Assembly (NCBI GenBank): GCA_029204225.1
Contig: CM055109.1
Location: 23,402,422-23,466,421, forward strand
Origin: Diphasiastrum complanatum
Lineage: Eukaryota > Streptophyta > Lycopodiopsida > Lycopodiales > Lycopodiaceae
DNA: 64,000 nt
Direction of reading: 5' to 3'
The notes below the pieces were generated by a model, which had not been told where the DNA came from, did not search any database, and saw only the letters and a program-made list of their open reading frames with translations. Below are positions 35,771-50,422 of the stretch, one piece after another (positions within the stretch are counted from its first letter, which is position 1; each line of letters starts with the position of its first letter). The position numbers and the translations under genes were made by a program.

Positions 35771-35898
<128 letters not shown>

Positions 35899-36084
35899 CC
35901 TCCTTCTTGCTCTCCTGGTGCTCTACCGTACTATGATTGTGATTGAAGAGAAGGCTCGCGAGTGCTATTGGAAAAGCATTGGTGAAGTAATACTGCAAAC
36001 AAAGGTGAGATTGATTTAAGAAATGATAGCTCACTGATACTGAAAGATGCGCAAAACTTTACAATAAAGAATGAATGCTTGCAG

Positions 36085-36697
36085 TTTACTGTGAATATCT
36101 TTGTGTAGTAGCAAACAATTGGCTTGCATACTATCATTGGATACTCCCACGATCAAACATTGTTCCAAGGAGCGAAAGTGGGCAAAATTTTAGGTATTCT
36201 ATCAACCTTTTTGGCTTGTGATAGGCGCTGGATAGCAAGCTTACTGTTCATTATCGTTATCAAGTTTTATAAGGAATGCATGGCCGCTGGCCAGCGCCCT
36301 CCCTGAGGCGGATTTGGCCACTGGCCAGTGCTGAAAATTTGCTCAAAAATGATTGCATTTACTGCGATTTGCCATAGCTCATGGTATGAGCTAAGTCTCA
36401 AGCATTTGTCACTACATAATGCTATTGAGAATGCATTGGATTGCTATCCTTTCAAGTGTTCCATGGAGATATCATAAGCTATAGCATAAACATGGTTTAT
36501 TGGGATGCTCTTACTAAACTCGGTTGGCTGTAACCTTTCATGTGATATTGCTCCTATGAGGTTATCCATATGTGATAACTAGTATGATTATGGCTATGAG
36601 TATGGGAAAGTTAGCAGTACAAAGTATGTTGCGTATGATTTTATGCACTTGAGATAGAAGGTTATAATGGTTGATAATCTGTATATGGTGGGGAATG
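36085..36697. repeat. Dispersed repeat block, copy 2, left part
   Basis: Homologous to 15145-15682, with an extra segment of about 60 bp at 36411-36470 that copy 1 lacks. It ends at GGGGAATG, where the Copia element has inserted. Confidence 0.85.
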
Positions 36698-36972
36698 TAG
36701 TTAGAATTAAAGATAGAATCACTGTGTTACTGTACTGTGGGTCCTATCAGTGGATAAGGATTAGTTTGCCTCGCCACGAGGCAAGTTGATGGGACGCGCG
36801 TCCCGCCAACGGCAACCTGGGTCATGCATGGGTTGCCTGAGTGAACAACTATATGTACAGTGTAATTTCATTTTGAGAAATACAGTTGTTATGTGAGCTT
36901 GCTGAGGAGAGCAATTTTATCTCTGTGTTACTGTGTAGCATGATCTGTGTTCCTGTGCAAAGAAAATTTCAA
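36698..36972 (+). repeat. 5' LTR of the 36.7-kb Copia derivative
   Basis: It matches the 3' LTR through AGAATTAAAG, CTGTGGGTCCTATCAGTGG, CTCGCCACGAGGCAAGTTGA and TGATCTGTGTTCCTGTGCAA. It has about 50 bp (36840-36890) that the 3' LTR lacks. Confidence 0.88.
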
Positions 36973-37639
36973 GTTGGTGTCAGATCCGTACAGGGAGTGT
37001 ACACAATACAGTGTCGCCGTTGAAGAGAGCTTCGGGAGAACTGTCTTCTGAGAGTTCAAGGTTTTACGGTGGGTTGAAGACGGAAAGAGAAGCACTGGTG
37101 CACGGTTTCTAGTTTATAGAGGCTTGCTAAGCTCAGCAGAGGGATTATTAGCCTGTGCATAGCATCATACAGGGAAAAATTTAGTGAAAAATTGACAATT
37201 TCGAAGCCAGCTGAAAATTGAAACCAGGCTTGGGGTTACGGTTTTTATACATAACTGGTGATTTCTTTGTTGTTTGTGCACCGTTTTGGATGCCGTAAGG
37301 ACAGGAAGGAAGCTAATCACACTATCAACCAGCCATGGAGAGATTCTGAGGTTTATGTCAGAGATTTGTCTCCAGACAGTTAACCTAGCAGATTTGTGGT
37401 AAAAAGGTGAAAAAAGCCACTTTGTCAAGTTGAGCTAAAATCACCGTTTCTCTACGGAATTTCCTGACTGAACACTCTACAGACATGGATTCAGTAGGGC
37501 GACCCTACTCCAGGCCTCAGATTGTGCTCAAAACGATCCACAGGAGAGTTTAATCTGATAATTTTCAGAGAAGGGAGACGCGACCGCAAGCAGGGAGGTC
37601 GCGAGCTGTTTTTTGGATCTGTATGATAGGAAAAACCTC

Positions 37640-38790
37640 CTTCATGACCACACAACAAAAATTGTCCTTAGAGACAATGCAAAAAGCATGTCGCTTGAAG
37701 AAAGCGCTTTATGGTCTTAAACAAGCACCACGTGCGTGGTATAGCAGGATTGATGCCTACTTTCATTCAAAGGGAATGGTGAGAACACATTCTGATCCAA
37801 ATCTATATGTCTTATGGTATGGTTGCTTTGATTGCTCTTTATGTTGATGACTTGATTATTATGGAAAATTATCAAGAGATGATAGACATGATCAAGAAAG
37901 ACCTCATGGAATAATTTAAGATGACAGATCTCAGCCTGATGCATTACTGCCTTGGAGTAGAAGTGTGGCAAAAGGGACATGAAGTGGGTTTAACACAAGT
38001 GAAGTATGTCAAAGAGTTGCTGCACAGGTTTAGGTTGCAGGATTGCAAACCAGTAAACACTCCTATTGAACCAGGTAAAAATCTTTCTAAGCTTGATGAG
38101 TCATGTGTCATTTGATGCTTCGCTATATAGACAATTAGTAGGGAGCTTGATTCACCTTACCACAACTAGACCAGATATATGCTATGCTGTTGGTATTGTA
38201 AGTAGTTTATGGCAGCACCTATGGAAATGCATTGGAAGGCAGCTAAACGCATTTTGCATTATGTAAAAGGCACTTCAGAATATGGCTTGATTTACAAGAA
38301 GCATGATGGCTTACCTGAGTTGTGTGGCTATGTGGATGCGGACTAGGGAGGTGACTATGATGATCGTAGATCCACCACAGGATATATATTCCAGTTTTGT
38401 GGTAATTGCTTTTCCTGGTCTAGTAAGAAGCAAAGTACAATTGCTCTCTCCACCACAGAAGCAGAGTATAAGGCAATGTGTAGTGCTGCACAAGAAGCTA
38501 TATGGTTGAGACAAATCTTGGAAGAAATTGGCATGAAGCAGAAAAATCCCACGACTTTACATAGCGATAGTCAGAGTGGCATTCAGCTAGCAAAGAATCC
38601 AGTGTTCCATGCGAGAACTAAACACATTGAGATTCAGTATCACTTCATACGTGAGAGGCTACTGAATCGTGAAATTCATGTTGTTCATTGTAGCACAGAA
38701 GAACAACTAGCTGATATTTTCACTAAGCCACTTACTGGAGAAAAGTTTGATAAGTTTAGATCAAAGCTTTCTGTACTTAAAGTTTGTTGA
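37640..38790 (+). pseudogene. Copia RT (C-terminal part) and RNase H, degenerate
   Basis: RT is entered at KKALYGLKQAPRAWYSRIDA (about 37700). The catalytic YVDD follows near 37840 in a shifted frame (ALYVDDLIIMENYQ). Next come MTDLSLMHYCLGVEVWQK at 37921, the PVNTPIEPG block, and SLYRQLVGSLIHLTTTRPDI in yet another frame at about 38120. RNase H at 38476-38790 is the best preserved frame: [46 protein letters not shown] and LADIFTKPL. Several frameshifts and stops rule out a product. Confidence 0.92.
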
Positions 38791-38843
38791 CTTTAAAGCT
38801 ATGTATATGACTGTATAAAAAGTGACTCTACTTTAAGGGAGAG

Positions 38844-39065
38844 AGTTAGAATTAAAGTTAGAATCATTGTGTTACCGTACTGTGGGTCCTATCAGTGGAT
38901 AAGGATCAGTTGGCCTCGCCACGAGGCAAGTTGACGGGACACGTGTCCCGCCAACGACAACTTGGGTCATGCATGGGTTGCCTATGTGAGCTTACTGAGG
39001 AGAGTGATTTTCTGTCTGTGTTACTGTGTAGCATGATCTGTGTTCCTGTGCAAAGCAACTTCTAA
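38844..39065 (+). repeat. 3' LTR of the 36.7-kb Copia derivative
   Basis: Shorter than the 5' LTR because about 50 bp between GGGTTGCCT and ATGTGAGCTT is missing. It ends about two bases before the TAATG flank. Confidence 0.85.
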
Positions 39066-39686
<621 letters not shown>

Positions 39687-39829
39687 ACATAGTTAAAGTT
39701 AGAGTATTCTTGTAATTATAGACTAGTTAAACATTTCTTGAATTATAAGGATGCTGGCTATAAATACACCTCCAGCTCACATCAATTCTTGATGCTTCGT
39801 GATGCAAACTAATTCGTCAGAGCGGAAGA

Positions 39830-40230
39830 TATTTCCATGACCGTCCGAGAAATATCCACAATTTATCCTTAATTGTTCCTTCATTGTTGGATATAACAAT
39901 ACATTCAAATAGCGACATGTAACTATCTGCATCATCTTACGATGTGCCTTTAAAGTAATCATACTTTATCTTGGATATAGGTAAGAATTTCAGTTGTGGA
40001 CCCTCCATGTCTGGCTCTTGATCTGGCTTAGAGATATCTGGATTTGGTATCAAAATTTGGTTCAACTGTATCAGAAATATCAGAAAAATCTTTTTCAGGT
40101 AAGTTATCAAGATTAGCAAGAAGATTATCAAAGTAAGTTTCAACTTTATTATATTTCCTGAAAGGTGATGTGCCACTCTGAAAAGTTTCCTGAAGATTTC
40201 TGAAGAGGCAATTAAATAGAAGAAGAGGTG
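39830..40230 (-). pseudogene. Possible Gypsy-type gag fragment
   Basis: The minus-strand frame ending near 39833 contains DADSYMSLFECIVISNNEG followed by KDKLWIFLGRSWKYLP, resembling the retrotransposon gag pattern in which a helical block ending FE..V..N..G is followed by K.KLR.FP. Upstream is an acidic segment. It is short, broken and isolated, so the assignment is tentative. Confidence 0.4.
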
Positions 40231-40255
40231 CAAGATTGCACTCCATTGTATTAAA

Positions 40256-41140
40256 ATGAATGTTGCAAATGATTTTCTCAAGGAAGTAGGAGCATGTGCC
40301 TCATTCCAAGAGGATTGGGAGAATCTTCAAAAGATCAATGAGTCCAAGAATACCTCAAGATTACTTTTCCTCAAGAATCAAGTTCTTCAATGCTTCCAAG
40401 GGAAGAGTGAGAGTGGACATCAATTTGTTTTGAGAGTAAAATATTTGAACAAGGAGCTTGCCTATATTGGTGAACCTATTAAGGAGAGTGAGCTTATGCA
40501 AGTAGTTTTGAATGGCTTAAGTAGTGATTTTACTAACCTTGTCCAAAGCTATTCCATCATGGAAAAATTCTACACTTGAAGACCATCAAAGTGTGTTGAT
40601 GGTCAAGGAGAGTAGGAAGGCTCACATCAAAGCAAGGATGGAGACCATCAATGATGGTGATGATGAAGCCTTATTTCTCAAGTTCAAAGGAAAAGCAAAG
40701 AGCAAGGGAGGAGCATTCAAAAAGGAGCAAGCAAATGATGGATATTAAGGCGGATCTACATAATCATCGTCACAAGTCAAGCCCAAGAAGGACAAATCAA
40801 ATATCATGTGCTACTATTGTAGCAAGATGGGGCACTATGCCTTGGAATGCTTCAAGAGGAAGCAAGCTCAAATTCAAGACAACATTGGACAAGAGGAGAA
40901 AGATAGTTCTCATGAGAACTCACTCATAATGTCAACTTTTTCATCATCAAGTGTCAAAAGTGAATATCCTTGGTGGATAGATAGTGGGGCTAACTCCCAC
41001 ATGTCGGGTAAAAGGGAGTATTTCTCTCAACTCACATCTTATGTAGAACATATAAAGTCCATTTTTATAGCAAATGATCATGAATGTAAAACTGAAGGGG
41101 TGGGATCTATTCCCTTATGTTTAGGATTGGCCAACTTTTA
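40256..41140 (+). pseudogene. Copia gag and protease fragment, 5'-truncated
   Basis: The gag frame starts internally with FLKEVGACASFQEDWENLQK and runs through FVLRVKYLNKELAYIGEPIK and QVVLNGLSSDFTNLVQS, parallel to the complete gag at 49736. After a frameshift near 40570 comes a Lys-rich basic segment, then a zinc knuckle CYYCSKMGHYALECFKRK at about 40806 and the protease active-site region WWIDSGANSHMSG at about 40970. The frame ends at 41141, soon after GVGSIPLC. The first part of gag and any 5' LTR are missing; sequence before about 40250 is unrelated. The element continues into the non-standard ORF at 41388-42176. Confidence 0.85.
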
Positions 41141-41387
41141 GATCATGGTTTCATTGCTACAGTTCTTTACTAAAGTATTCAACATCAAAAAAAGAGAAAA
41201 TATCAAAGCTAGGGGAACAAGGTTTGGGAGGTTGTTTAAGCTTTATGCTTTTGTTGAAGTTGGAGCTAGTCAAGAGCATCAAAGGAGAGGTAATTGGCAA
41301 AGGTGTTACGGATCTGTTTTTGCAACATATTTAAGATTCAAGTAAGTCAAAGGAGTAGCAAGGAAGTGTTTTTCAAGTTTACTTTAC

Positions 41388-42176
41388 TTGTTCTATCTCA
41401 TGTTTGAGCAATTTCATGTGGATGTGTGCAAATTGTCAAGATATGGTAAAACTAGCTACATTGGTGAGCATTGTTTTGATGTTGGATTTGTACTAGCATT
41501 CTTGGCTGATTTTGCTGATGTAAATGAAGCTATTGGAGGATCATTATGTCACTCATTCATGGCCAAGCCATCAAGTGATGATGGCATCTTATGGCAAGAT
41601 GAAGATGGAGGCTCATTCATGGAGTATCATGGTGGATACAAGGCAACAAAGGACAAAGGAGGAGAAGACATGCAAGCAAAAGTTGATCACTCACATTTAT
41701 TGTTTGTTTGTTGTATTTCTCCAGAGAGTTCAGAGTTGGAATCATGGTGGAATCATCTCACTTACATTCTATTTGATTCTTCATGTTCTAGTCACATTTT
41801 TACATGTAAAATTGATGTAAGAAATAGTGAAGCATCCCAAGTGGACACTATTCTCTATATCAATTATGGTTGTTTCTATTTTGAGCATTACATGATCATT
41901 GAAATAAGGTCTATTCTTAGGAAGAAGATCATTCTTATGATGGATCAAAGTTCTATTGTCAAAAACTATGCTACGAGCAAGCATATTGAGATACAATATC
42001 ATTTTGTGAGGGAGCGAGTCATTGCAAAGGAGGTGGAGCTTCAACATGTGTCTTCAAGGGAATGTGTAGCTGATATCTTCACCAAAGCATTGGGAAAAGA
42101 CTTGTTCATGAAGCATAGGACTTTACTTGGAGTATTATCAAAGTCTATGCTAAAACTAGTTGACGAGGGAGTGTGA
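41388..42176 (+). CDS. Chimeric ORF: unknown segment fused to Copia RNase H tail
   Basis: This open frame of 262 residues sits between a Copia protease remnant and a 3' LTR, where integrase, RT and most of RNase H should be. Residues 1 to about 165 match no standard retrotransposon domain. They contain SYIGEHCFDVGFVLAFLADF, EAIGGSLCHSFMAKPSSDDG, DEDGGSFMEYHGGY and ESWWNHLTYILFDSSCSSHI. The C-terminus from about residue 190 is a Copia RNase H tail: [30 protein letters not shown] and MLKLVDEGV, leading into the polypurine tract. The unknown part has a clear homologue on the minus strand at 62640-63209 in another element of the same type, so it is a family feature and not a local accident. Whether it is translated is unknown. 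Confidence 0.6.
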   Translation: MFYLMFEQFHVDVCKLSRYGKTSYIGEHCFDVGFVLAFLADFADVNEAIGGSLCHSFMAKPSSDDGILWQDEDGGSFMEYHGGYKATKDKGGEDMQAKVDHSHLLFVCCISPESSELESWWNHLTYILFDSSCSSHIFTCKIDVRNSEASQVDTILYINYGCFYFEHYMIIEIRSILRKKIILMMDQSSIVKNYATSKHIEIQYHFVRERVIAKEVELQHVSSRECVADIFTKALGKDLFMKHRTLLGVLSKSMLKLVDEGV

Positions 42177-42821
42177 AAGATTCAACTAGTTTCATCACAT
42201 TTTGCAATATTTCCATATTTGGCATATTAAGGCCAAAACTTGTTTTAGACTTAGAGATTGACTTTTCAAAGTTCATTAGTCTATATTTCATTTGAATAAA
42301 CACTTTTTGAAAGTGTGGGAAAGATAGAATGCGAGTTTGAGTAGATTCAATTTGAATAAGTCGGGTACATTGAATCTAGACCCAAAATTGGTAGGGTTAG
42401 CATTTTGGTGGGAAAGCCAAGTGGCCAAATAGGGTTTGGACTTGCTATAAAAGGATGTAACTTGTGGAGAGAGTCATCTTCTCTCTTCTCTATCTCATTT
42501 CATGCTTATACATGGTTCTCTTGGGTTCTACTGTCCATTGGTGCACTATCTTGGTGATTGCTTGCAATTCTATGTGTAGAATGATCTATATTTGCTATTT
42601 TTGGATCCACACGTGTGAAATACAGTAGCTTGCTGGTTTTGTACGGAAAGCAACAGTACATAATTATTTCATTCAAGTTTGATCAAGTTCTATTAGTGTT
42701 TGCATCTCAAATTGTGTGTAGATGCTGATTTTTCTACATTGGTGAAATTGGTAGTGTATTTCTCTTTCTAACCAAAGATCATTCAAGTAGATTGGATCTT
42801 AAATATCTGAAATCTTTCACA
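42172..42821 (+). repeat. 3' LTR of the non-autonomous Copia element
   Basis: It begins TGTGAAAGATTCAACTAG after the polypurine tract GAGGGAG and ends AAATCTTTCACA, giving perfect inverted TGTGAAAGAT / ATCTTTCACA-type termini. A TATA box (TATAAAAG) lies at 42446-42453. Related LTRs in minus orientation are at 52512-52966 and 61940-62571. Confidence 0.88.
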
Positions 42822-43675
42822 TGATCTTGGTGATTGTTTTGTTGACTTGAGATATTATCATGTTGAGAAGGAGAACATTCAGGTTTTGAGACTTGAAAAC
42901 AAAGTCCTTGAGAGTCTTGAAGAAGATCATGGTTTGGATCCATGTTTTCGTCATCACCACCAAGAGGAAGTGGGCATGATGAAGGAAAAAGACATCAAGG
43001 AGGAACCTGAGAAGGAGCACTTGTCTCAAGGCAAAAGAGACCTGAATCTACATCATTATGAAGGCTTGAGTAAAAAGAAAGGAGCATCAAGGAAGTTCAT
43101 CCATATCTTCCTTTACTCATCTTACTTTATGTTTGATAGAAAACATGTCACGAATTTGACAATGTCATTTGATTATGCTAGTATGAACATTGTTTTTCAT
43201 CCTATATCTTATGATGATGAAATAGTGGTCTTGGAGTTTCAAAGAAGGATTCAAAGGCCTCATCTTGTGATCTATTCACTCTTGAATTTTCAAGGAATGA
43301 AGACCTTCAATGGAAGGATGACAATTCGGAGTTCATTGTTTTGTTGGATGAAGTCAACATGGTGATATTTCAAACTTTAGTTCAAAGTTGGAACTTGTGG
43401 AAAGCTGTTGTTTTTCATTATAATTTTGAGGAAGATACTCATTTTTCAGGCCAAGATGTTCATTCAACAACCTATTGAAGACAAAGCTTGGATGTTGAAG
43501 ACAATCTTTATTGAGCTCTCACTACATTTGAGAACTTGGAGATCAAATCATATTATTATCATGATGAGTGATCCTACTCATTCTAAACAGCAAGAACTTG
43601 GAAATTATGTTGTTTTTATTCATGTGTTAATCATATATCCAGGATAGTCTCATCAAGCTAAATTGTGAGGAGGAG
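42822..43675 (+). pseudogene. Interior of a second non-autonomous element, unassigned ORFs
   Basis: Frames at 42847-43365 (172 residues; acidic and basic, with a Lys/Glu-rich stretch) and 43408-43647 match no retrotransposon enzyme. They lie between an LTR end (42821) and a polypurine tract GAGGAGGAG (43667-43675), so they are most simply filler sequence of another internally deleted element. No PBS follows the LTR at 42821, so these are two different elements joined together. Confidence 0.4.
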
Positions 43676-44433
43676 TGTTGAAATTTCACAATTCTAGCTT
43701 GACTAGTTTTGATGGATTATGTGACATTCCAAGTTTTGGTGATGATTGGCACATGCCACATGTATATTTGATTATTCCTATGCCTAATCATGTAAATTCC
43801 TCATACGAGGTCAATTGGCATCTTTCAACTAATGAGTACAAAAATGTCCATTCGCATTTTTGTAGAGAGAATGTAAGACTAGTTCGTTGTAATTCCACTT
43901 GTTTGTGATGATGTGGCATTGACCACATGGATAGATGCTTAAACAAAGCTCATAATATTAATATTCTTGATTTGAGGTCTTGTAGCATCATTTCATGTGA
44001 GAACAAAAGGCCAATTTAGCCTTGGAGAGAATATAGGGCCAAAAATAGCAATTTTTGCATTGTTGAGGCATCTCACTCTCACGAGGTCAACATTAGGGCT
44101 AAAGGGCCATATTAGGGTTATGATTCTAGGGTCATGTCACATATGGTTGAAGGGTAGACCTAAATCCTAGATTTGAGAAGGATATGTGTATATATATATC
44201 TTTGTAAATTTTGTGAAATTGATGATGAAAAATCAAGATTTTCCACTTCCATCAACATTGTCTTTGAGTGGCAAGTTAAAGCTATTATATGTGAGTGATC
44301 TTATGCATTAATTAAATGTTTTTGAAGGTACTGAAGTTTATTATAGGTCCAGCATGCTTGATTCACTTTACTTTTGTGTGTTTGATCAAATCTATGTGCC
44401 TTTTGTGGAGTTAAATGCCAAATTAGCTAGTTG
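43676..44433 (+). repeat. Candidate 3' LTR after the second non-autonomous element
   Basis: TGTTGAAATTTCACAATTCT follows directly on a polypurine tract. TATA-like ATATATATAT occurs near 44192. The right end is uncertain; Copia RT sequence starts at 44434. Confidence 0.5.
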
Positions 44434-44759
44434 TGGATCTTTAAGATCAAATACAAAGTAGACGACAATATCGACAGAAGGAAAGCTCGACTCGTGGCAA
44501 GGGGATTTTCACAAATTCCCAACATTGACTACCAAAACCTTCAGCCCAGTCTTCAAGCACACCTCTATTCGACTGTTACTCTCTTATTATGCTGCAGTAG
44601 ATCTTGAGGTACACCAGATGGATGTACAAACAACATTCCTCAATGGAGTTATCGAGGAGGACATGCATAAACTTTTACAAAGTCTCTAGGTAGATATTAG
44701 CCTAAAAACAATTACAACTTTGTTAGACCTAGTAGAGTGCAAATTAATCATCGAGGGAG
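44434..44759 (+). pseudogene. Copia RT N-terminal fragment joined to element tail
   Basis: The frame starts WIFKIKYKVDDNIDRRKARL then VARGFSQ, the classic start of Copia RT. A one-base frameshift follows at about 44533, after which TFSPVFKHTSIRLLLSYYAA and HQMDVQTTFLNGVIEEDM are recognisable. After about 44680 it jumps to an end-of-element tail (LVECKLIIEG) and the polypurine tract GAGGGAG at 44753-44759. All sequence from the RT palm through RNase H is deleted. Confidence 0.82.
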
Positions 44760-47760
<3,001 letters not shown>

Positions 47761-47766
47761 GAAAGA

Positions 47767-47935
47767 AGTTTTGATGCTTTAAAATAATGTCTTCTTTACA
47801 AGTCTCCACTTGAAAAAAGCTTTTGTTGCTCTAAAATAATGTCTTCTCCACAGGTCTCCACTTGAAAAAGCTTTTGTTGCTCTAAAATAGTGTCTTCTCT
47901 ACAGGTCTCCACTCGAAGGAGTGCTTGTGCTTTCT
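47767..47935. repeat. Roughly 54-bp tandem repeat, three copies
   Basis: The unit is TTTTG(A/T)TGCT(T/C)TAAAAT followed by A(A/G)TGTCTTCT..ACA and GTCTCCACT(T/C)GAA, repeated three times with few changes. Confidence 0.88.
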
Positions 47936-48416
47936 AAACTCAATAATGGCTTTATCTAGGCACATTGATACTACAATTTCAACAACATACCGAACGGTCC
48001 AAGAATATTATTATGAAAATTCAATCAATCAATGTTTTGTGACTAAAGACTTCTTGAAAGGGGATTTAACATTTGGCAAGTAAATTTTCTACGAGTTTTG
48101 TGAGTTTCTTTGTGAGGATGATGACAAAAGTTCATAGCACATGGGATATTTTTTAGTTAACATACACTAATTACAATGACTATCTCTCCTCCACAAGTAG
48201 TGACTAACGAGAGAGGTAATAGTGAAAACACAATTTAGTTATGTTTTGTATGATGAAAAGTATTAAAACTCCAAATACAAATTAAATCTCATAATCCAAT
48301 GAACATTAATATAATCATATTCTCTCATTACAAGGAATGCTCAAAAAATGGAACAATACTTGAAATAATCGCAAACCTCCACATTAAACTAAGCACATAT
48401 ACACTTTTTTTTTTGA
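47936..48416. other. No gene recognised
   Basis: AT-rich sequence. It may be the older target of the Copia insertion at 48422. Confidence 0.4.
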
Positions 48417-48421
48417 ATCAA

Positions 48422-49600
48422 TGTGAAAATTGTCAACATTTCCTAGCTAGTTTGAGGCCTAAATTGGCAATTTTTGTACATAGTTTTGGATCTAACCTTT
48501 CACATGTGTGAAATAGGCCTAGATGCTTTTATTTTAGTATATATTTCATGTTGAAGAAGTCAAAAACACATGCAACACTTTGCACACACTAAAAATGGAT
48601 TACAAACTCAAACCAACTTGAACACACTCTTTCTTAAGCTCTCAAACTTTCCAGCAAGTGATCAAATCAAGTTATGATGTGAAGAGTTACTTGCATTCTT
48701 AGAAAATACACAAGACTAGGCTGCCAAGAATACCTAGAATTGAACAAACTTGATCAACACACTAAGATATTAATTCAATCTGTAAACCCACATGTAAACC
48801 ACACTTCTAAAAGTTTATAAACTCCAGCAAATGATAAATACAAGCTTTAGAGGTGAATGAAAGAGCACACTTAGTTAATCACAAGACTAGCTTCACTAGC
48901 TTGTCAAATCTTGGTGTTTAGATGTAGATCTAAGATCACTTCACATGAGATTGTTCCTCAACCTAATAAGAACCTGAAAACACATTTACATAATGGTTAA
49001 AACCTTCCAGCAAATGCTCCAATCAAATTACATAAGGAGAGTTACTTACATGCTCAACAAAGTACACCAAAATTCTTGCAAAAGATTGTTGACAATCTCT
49101 TCACCCAAAAGGGGATCTTTCATCCAAGTGGGAGCTTTGCTCAGCCTTTTGGAGAAATACAAAATCACTCAAAGAGTATTTTTCATCCACTTAAGGAGAA
49201 GGTTCATCCACTTAAGGAGAGTGTTCATCCATAAAGGAGAGTGTTCATCCATAGAAGTGGAGATTGTCAACAATACATTGAACAAAACATTGTTAGTATT
49301 GAATATGCACAAGCCTCACAATCAACAAATGATTATGTGTTATGATCTGATTCAAAATAGCTTCTTCTCAGCAACAGTGCAATGCATAATCATGCTAGAA
49401 CTTGATCAAACATCCAAATATCACCATAAATGGAAACCTTACTAAAAATAATAGCCAACTAGCTCTGATACCATGTGAGAAAAGTGAATCTTGAATGGAT
49501 CCAAACTCCCAAAATACTTGGCTAAGATCTTTGCACAACAAGCTACAAAATCTAGAAATGGCAAAGCATCCTAATGCTACCTTTGCATTCTATGCTTGGA
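48422..49600. repeat. Rearranged 5' LTR and leader with inverted LTR end and PBS
   Basis: The first 137 bp (48422-48558) match the start of the 3' LTR (51053). Then the match stops. At 49474-49600 the end of an LTR of the same family reappears in inverted orientation (GGATCCAAACTCCC, then GGCAAAGCATCCTAATGCTA), next to an inverted PBS (GCTCTGATACCA, about 49462-49473). Between them are degenerate repeats containing CTTCCAGCAAATG and GAGTTACTT.CAT, and a short run of TTCATCCACTTAAGGAGA-type units near 49190-49260. An inversion with partial loss, or a nested inverted copy, would explain this. Confidence 0.7.
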
Positions 49601-49735
49601 AACCAGCCAGGTTCAAGATAGAAGTGTTTTAGGGTCCTAGATCTTCTGAGATCTCCTTATCCATCATTTTTTGAGAGAAAAGTGAGTGCTAGGTGCATTA
49701 GTACATAGCCTAAAAGTTGAAGAACCATTATATTC

Positions 49736-50422
49736 ATGGCTTCCGATGGTGGGATCATGTTAGAAACTAATGATAAGTTGAGTTCATCAAACTACTCTAC
49801 CTGGAAAGTGATGATGGAGTCCTTACTTGAGCTAAATGAACTCATGGACATAGTTGCAGGAACTGAAGAGAGACCACCCACAGTTCAAGCGCAACAAAGG
49901 TTTGATAAGAAGGCTAAAAGGGCTCTTCATATCATTAAAATGAATGTTACCAATGAACTTCTCAAGGAAGTTGGTAAAAGTCAAAGTGCAAGTGAGGCAT
50001 GGAATGCCTTGAAGAAGCTCTTTGAATCAAAGTCCACATCCAGGGTATTGACCCTAAGGAGGCAAATATTTTCTAGTAGAGAAAGAGAGGGAGAAAGTGC
50101 TCGTGCATTTGTCTTGAGGGTTAAGTCCTTAAGTGATGATCTAGCATGCATTGATGAAAGCATAAAAGATGGTGAAATAGTTCTGATTATGTTGAATGGT
50201 TTGCTAGATGAACATGCTAACCTTGTGCAAAGTTTTGTCATTCAAAGAGTCTTGCCAAGTGTGGTTGACTTGCAAGAAATCTTATTGGCTGAAGAACATA
50301 GGTTGCAATCAAAGCTTGATGGTGCATCCTTGCAAGGTGGAGGTGAAGAGGCTTTCTTCACAAAAGGCAAAGGCAAAGGCAAAGGTAAAGCAAAGGGAAA
50401 TGGTCCAAAGGTGGTAACTTAG
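49736..50422 (+). CDS. Copia gag
   Basis: This is a 228-residue gag frame. It opens with MASDGGIMLETNDKLSSSNY and STWKVMMESLLELNELMDIV, the usual Copia gag start with the conserved YSTWK block. It continues with IIKMNVTNELLKEVGKSQSA, EAWNALKKLFESKSTSRVL, FVLRVKSLSDDLACIDESIK and a C-terminal GKGKGKGKAKG basic tail. Gag builds the virus-like particle. The start is the first ATG and the length fits the capsid part. The frame ends early; the zinc knuckle follows in another frame after a one-base shift near 50400. The gag part itself is fully open, suggesting a fairly young element. Confidence 0.9.
   Translation: MASDGGIMLETNDKLSSSNYSTWKVMMESLLELNELMDIVAGTEERPPTVQAQQRFDKKAKRALHIIKMNVTNELLKEVGKSQSASEAWNALKKLFESKSTSRVLTLRRQIFSSREREGESARAFVLRVKSLSDDLACIDESIKDGEIVLIMLNGLLDEHANLVQSFVIQRVLPSVVDLQEILLAEEHRLQSKLDGASLQGGGEEAFFTKGKGKGKGKAKGNGPKVVT

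Larger units (their letters stand above)
36698..39065 (+). mobile_element. Copia deletion derivative inserted in the dispersed repeat
   Basis: The direct terminal repeats are 36698-36972 and about 38844-39065. A PBS-like TTGGTGTCAGATCC follows the 5' LTR at 36974, and a polypurine tract AAGGGAGAG precedes the 3' LTR at about 38835. The flanks GAATG (36693-36697) and TAATG (39067-39071) form a target-site duplication with one mismatch, and the uninterrupted repeat at 15 kb shows the empty site. The interior is only about 1.9 kb: gag, protease, integrase and the first part of RT are gone. Confidence 0.82.

Noticed and set aside
48993-49445. 150-residue plus-strand frame
   Set aside because: It lies in the rearranged leader of the Copia element, opposite to the inverted PBS, with repeated FIHLRR-type units arising from a short tandem repeat.
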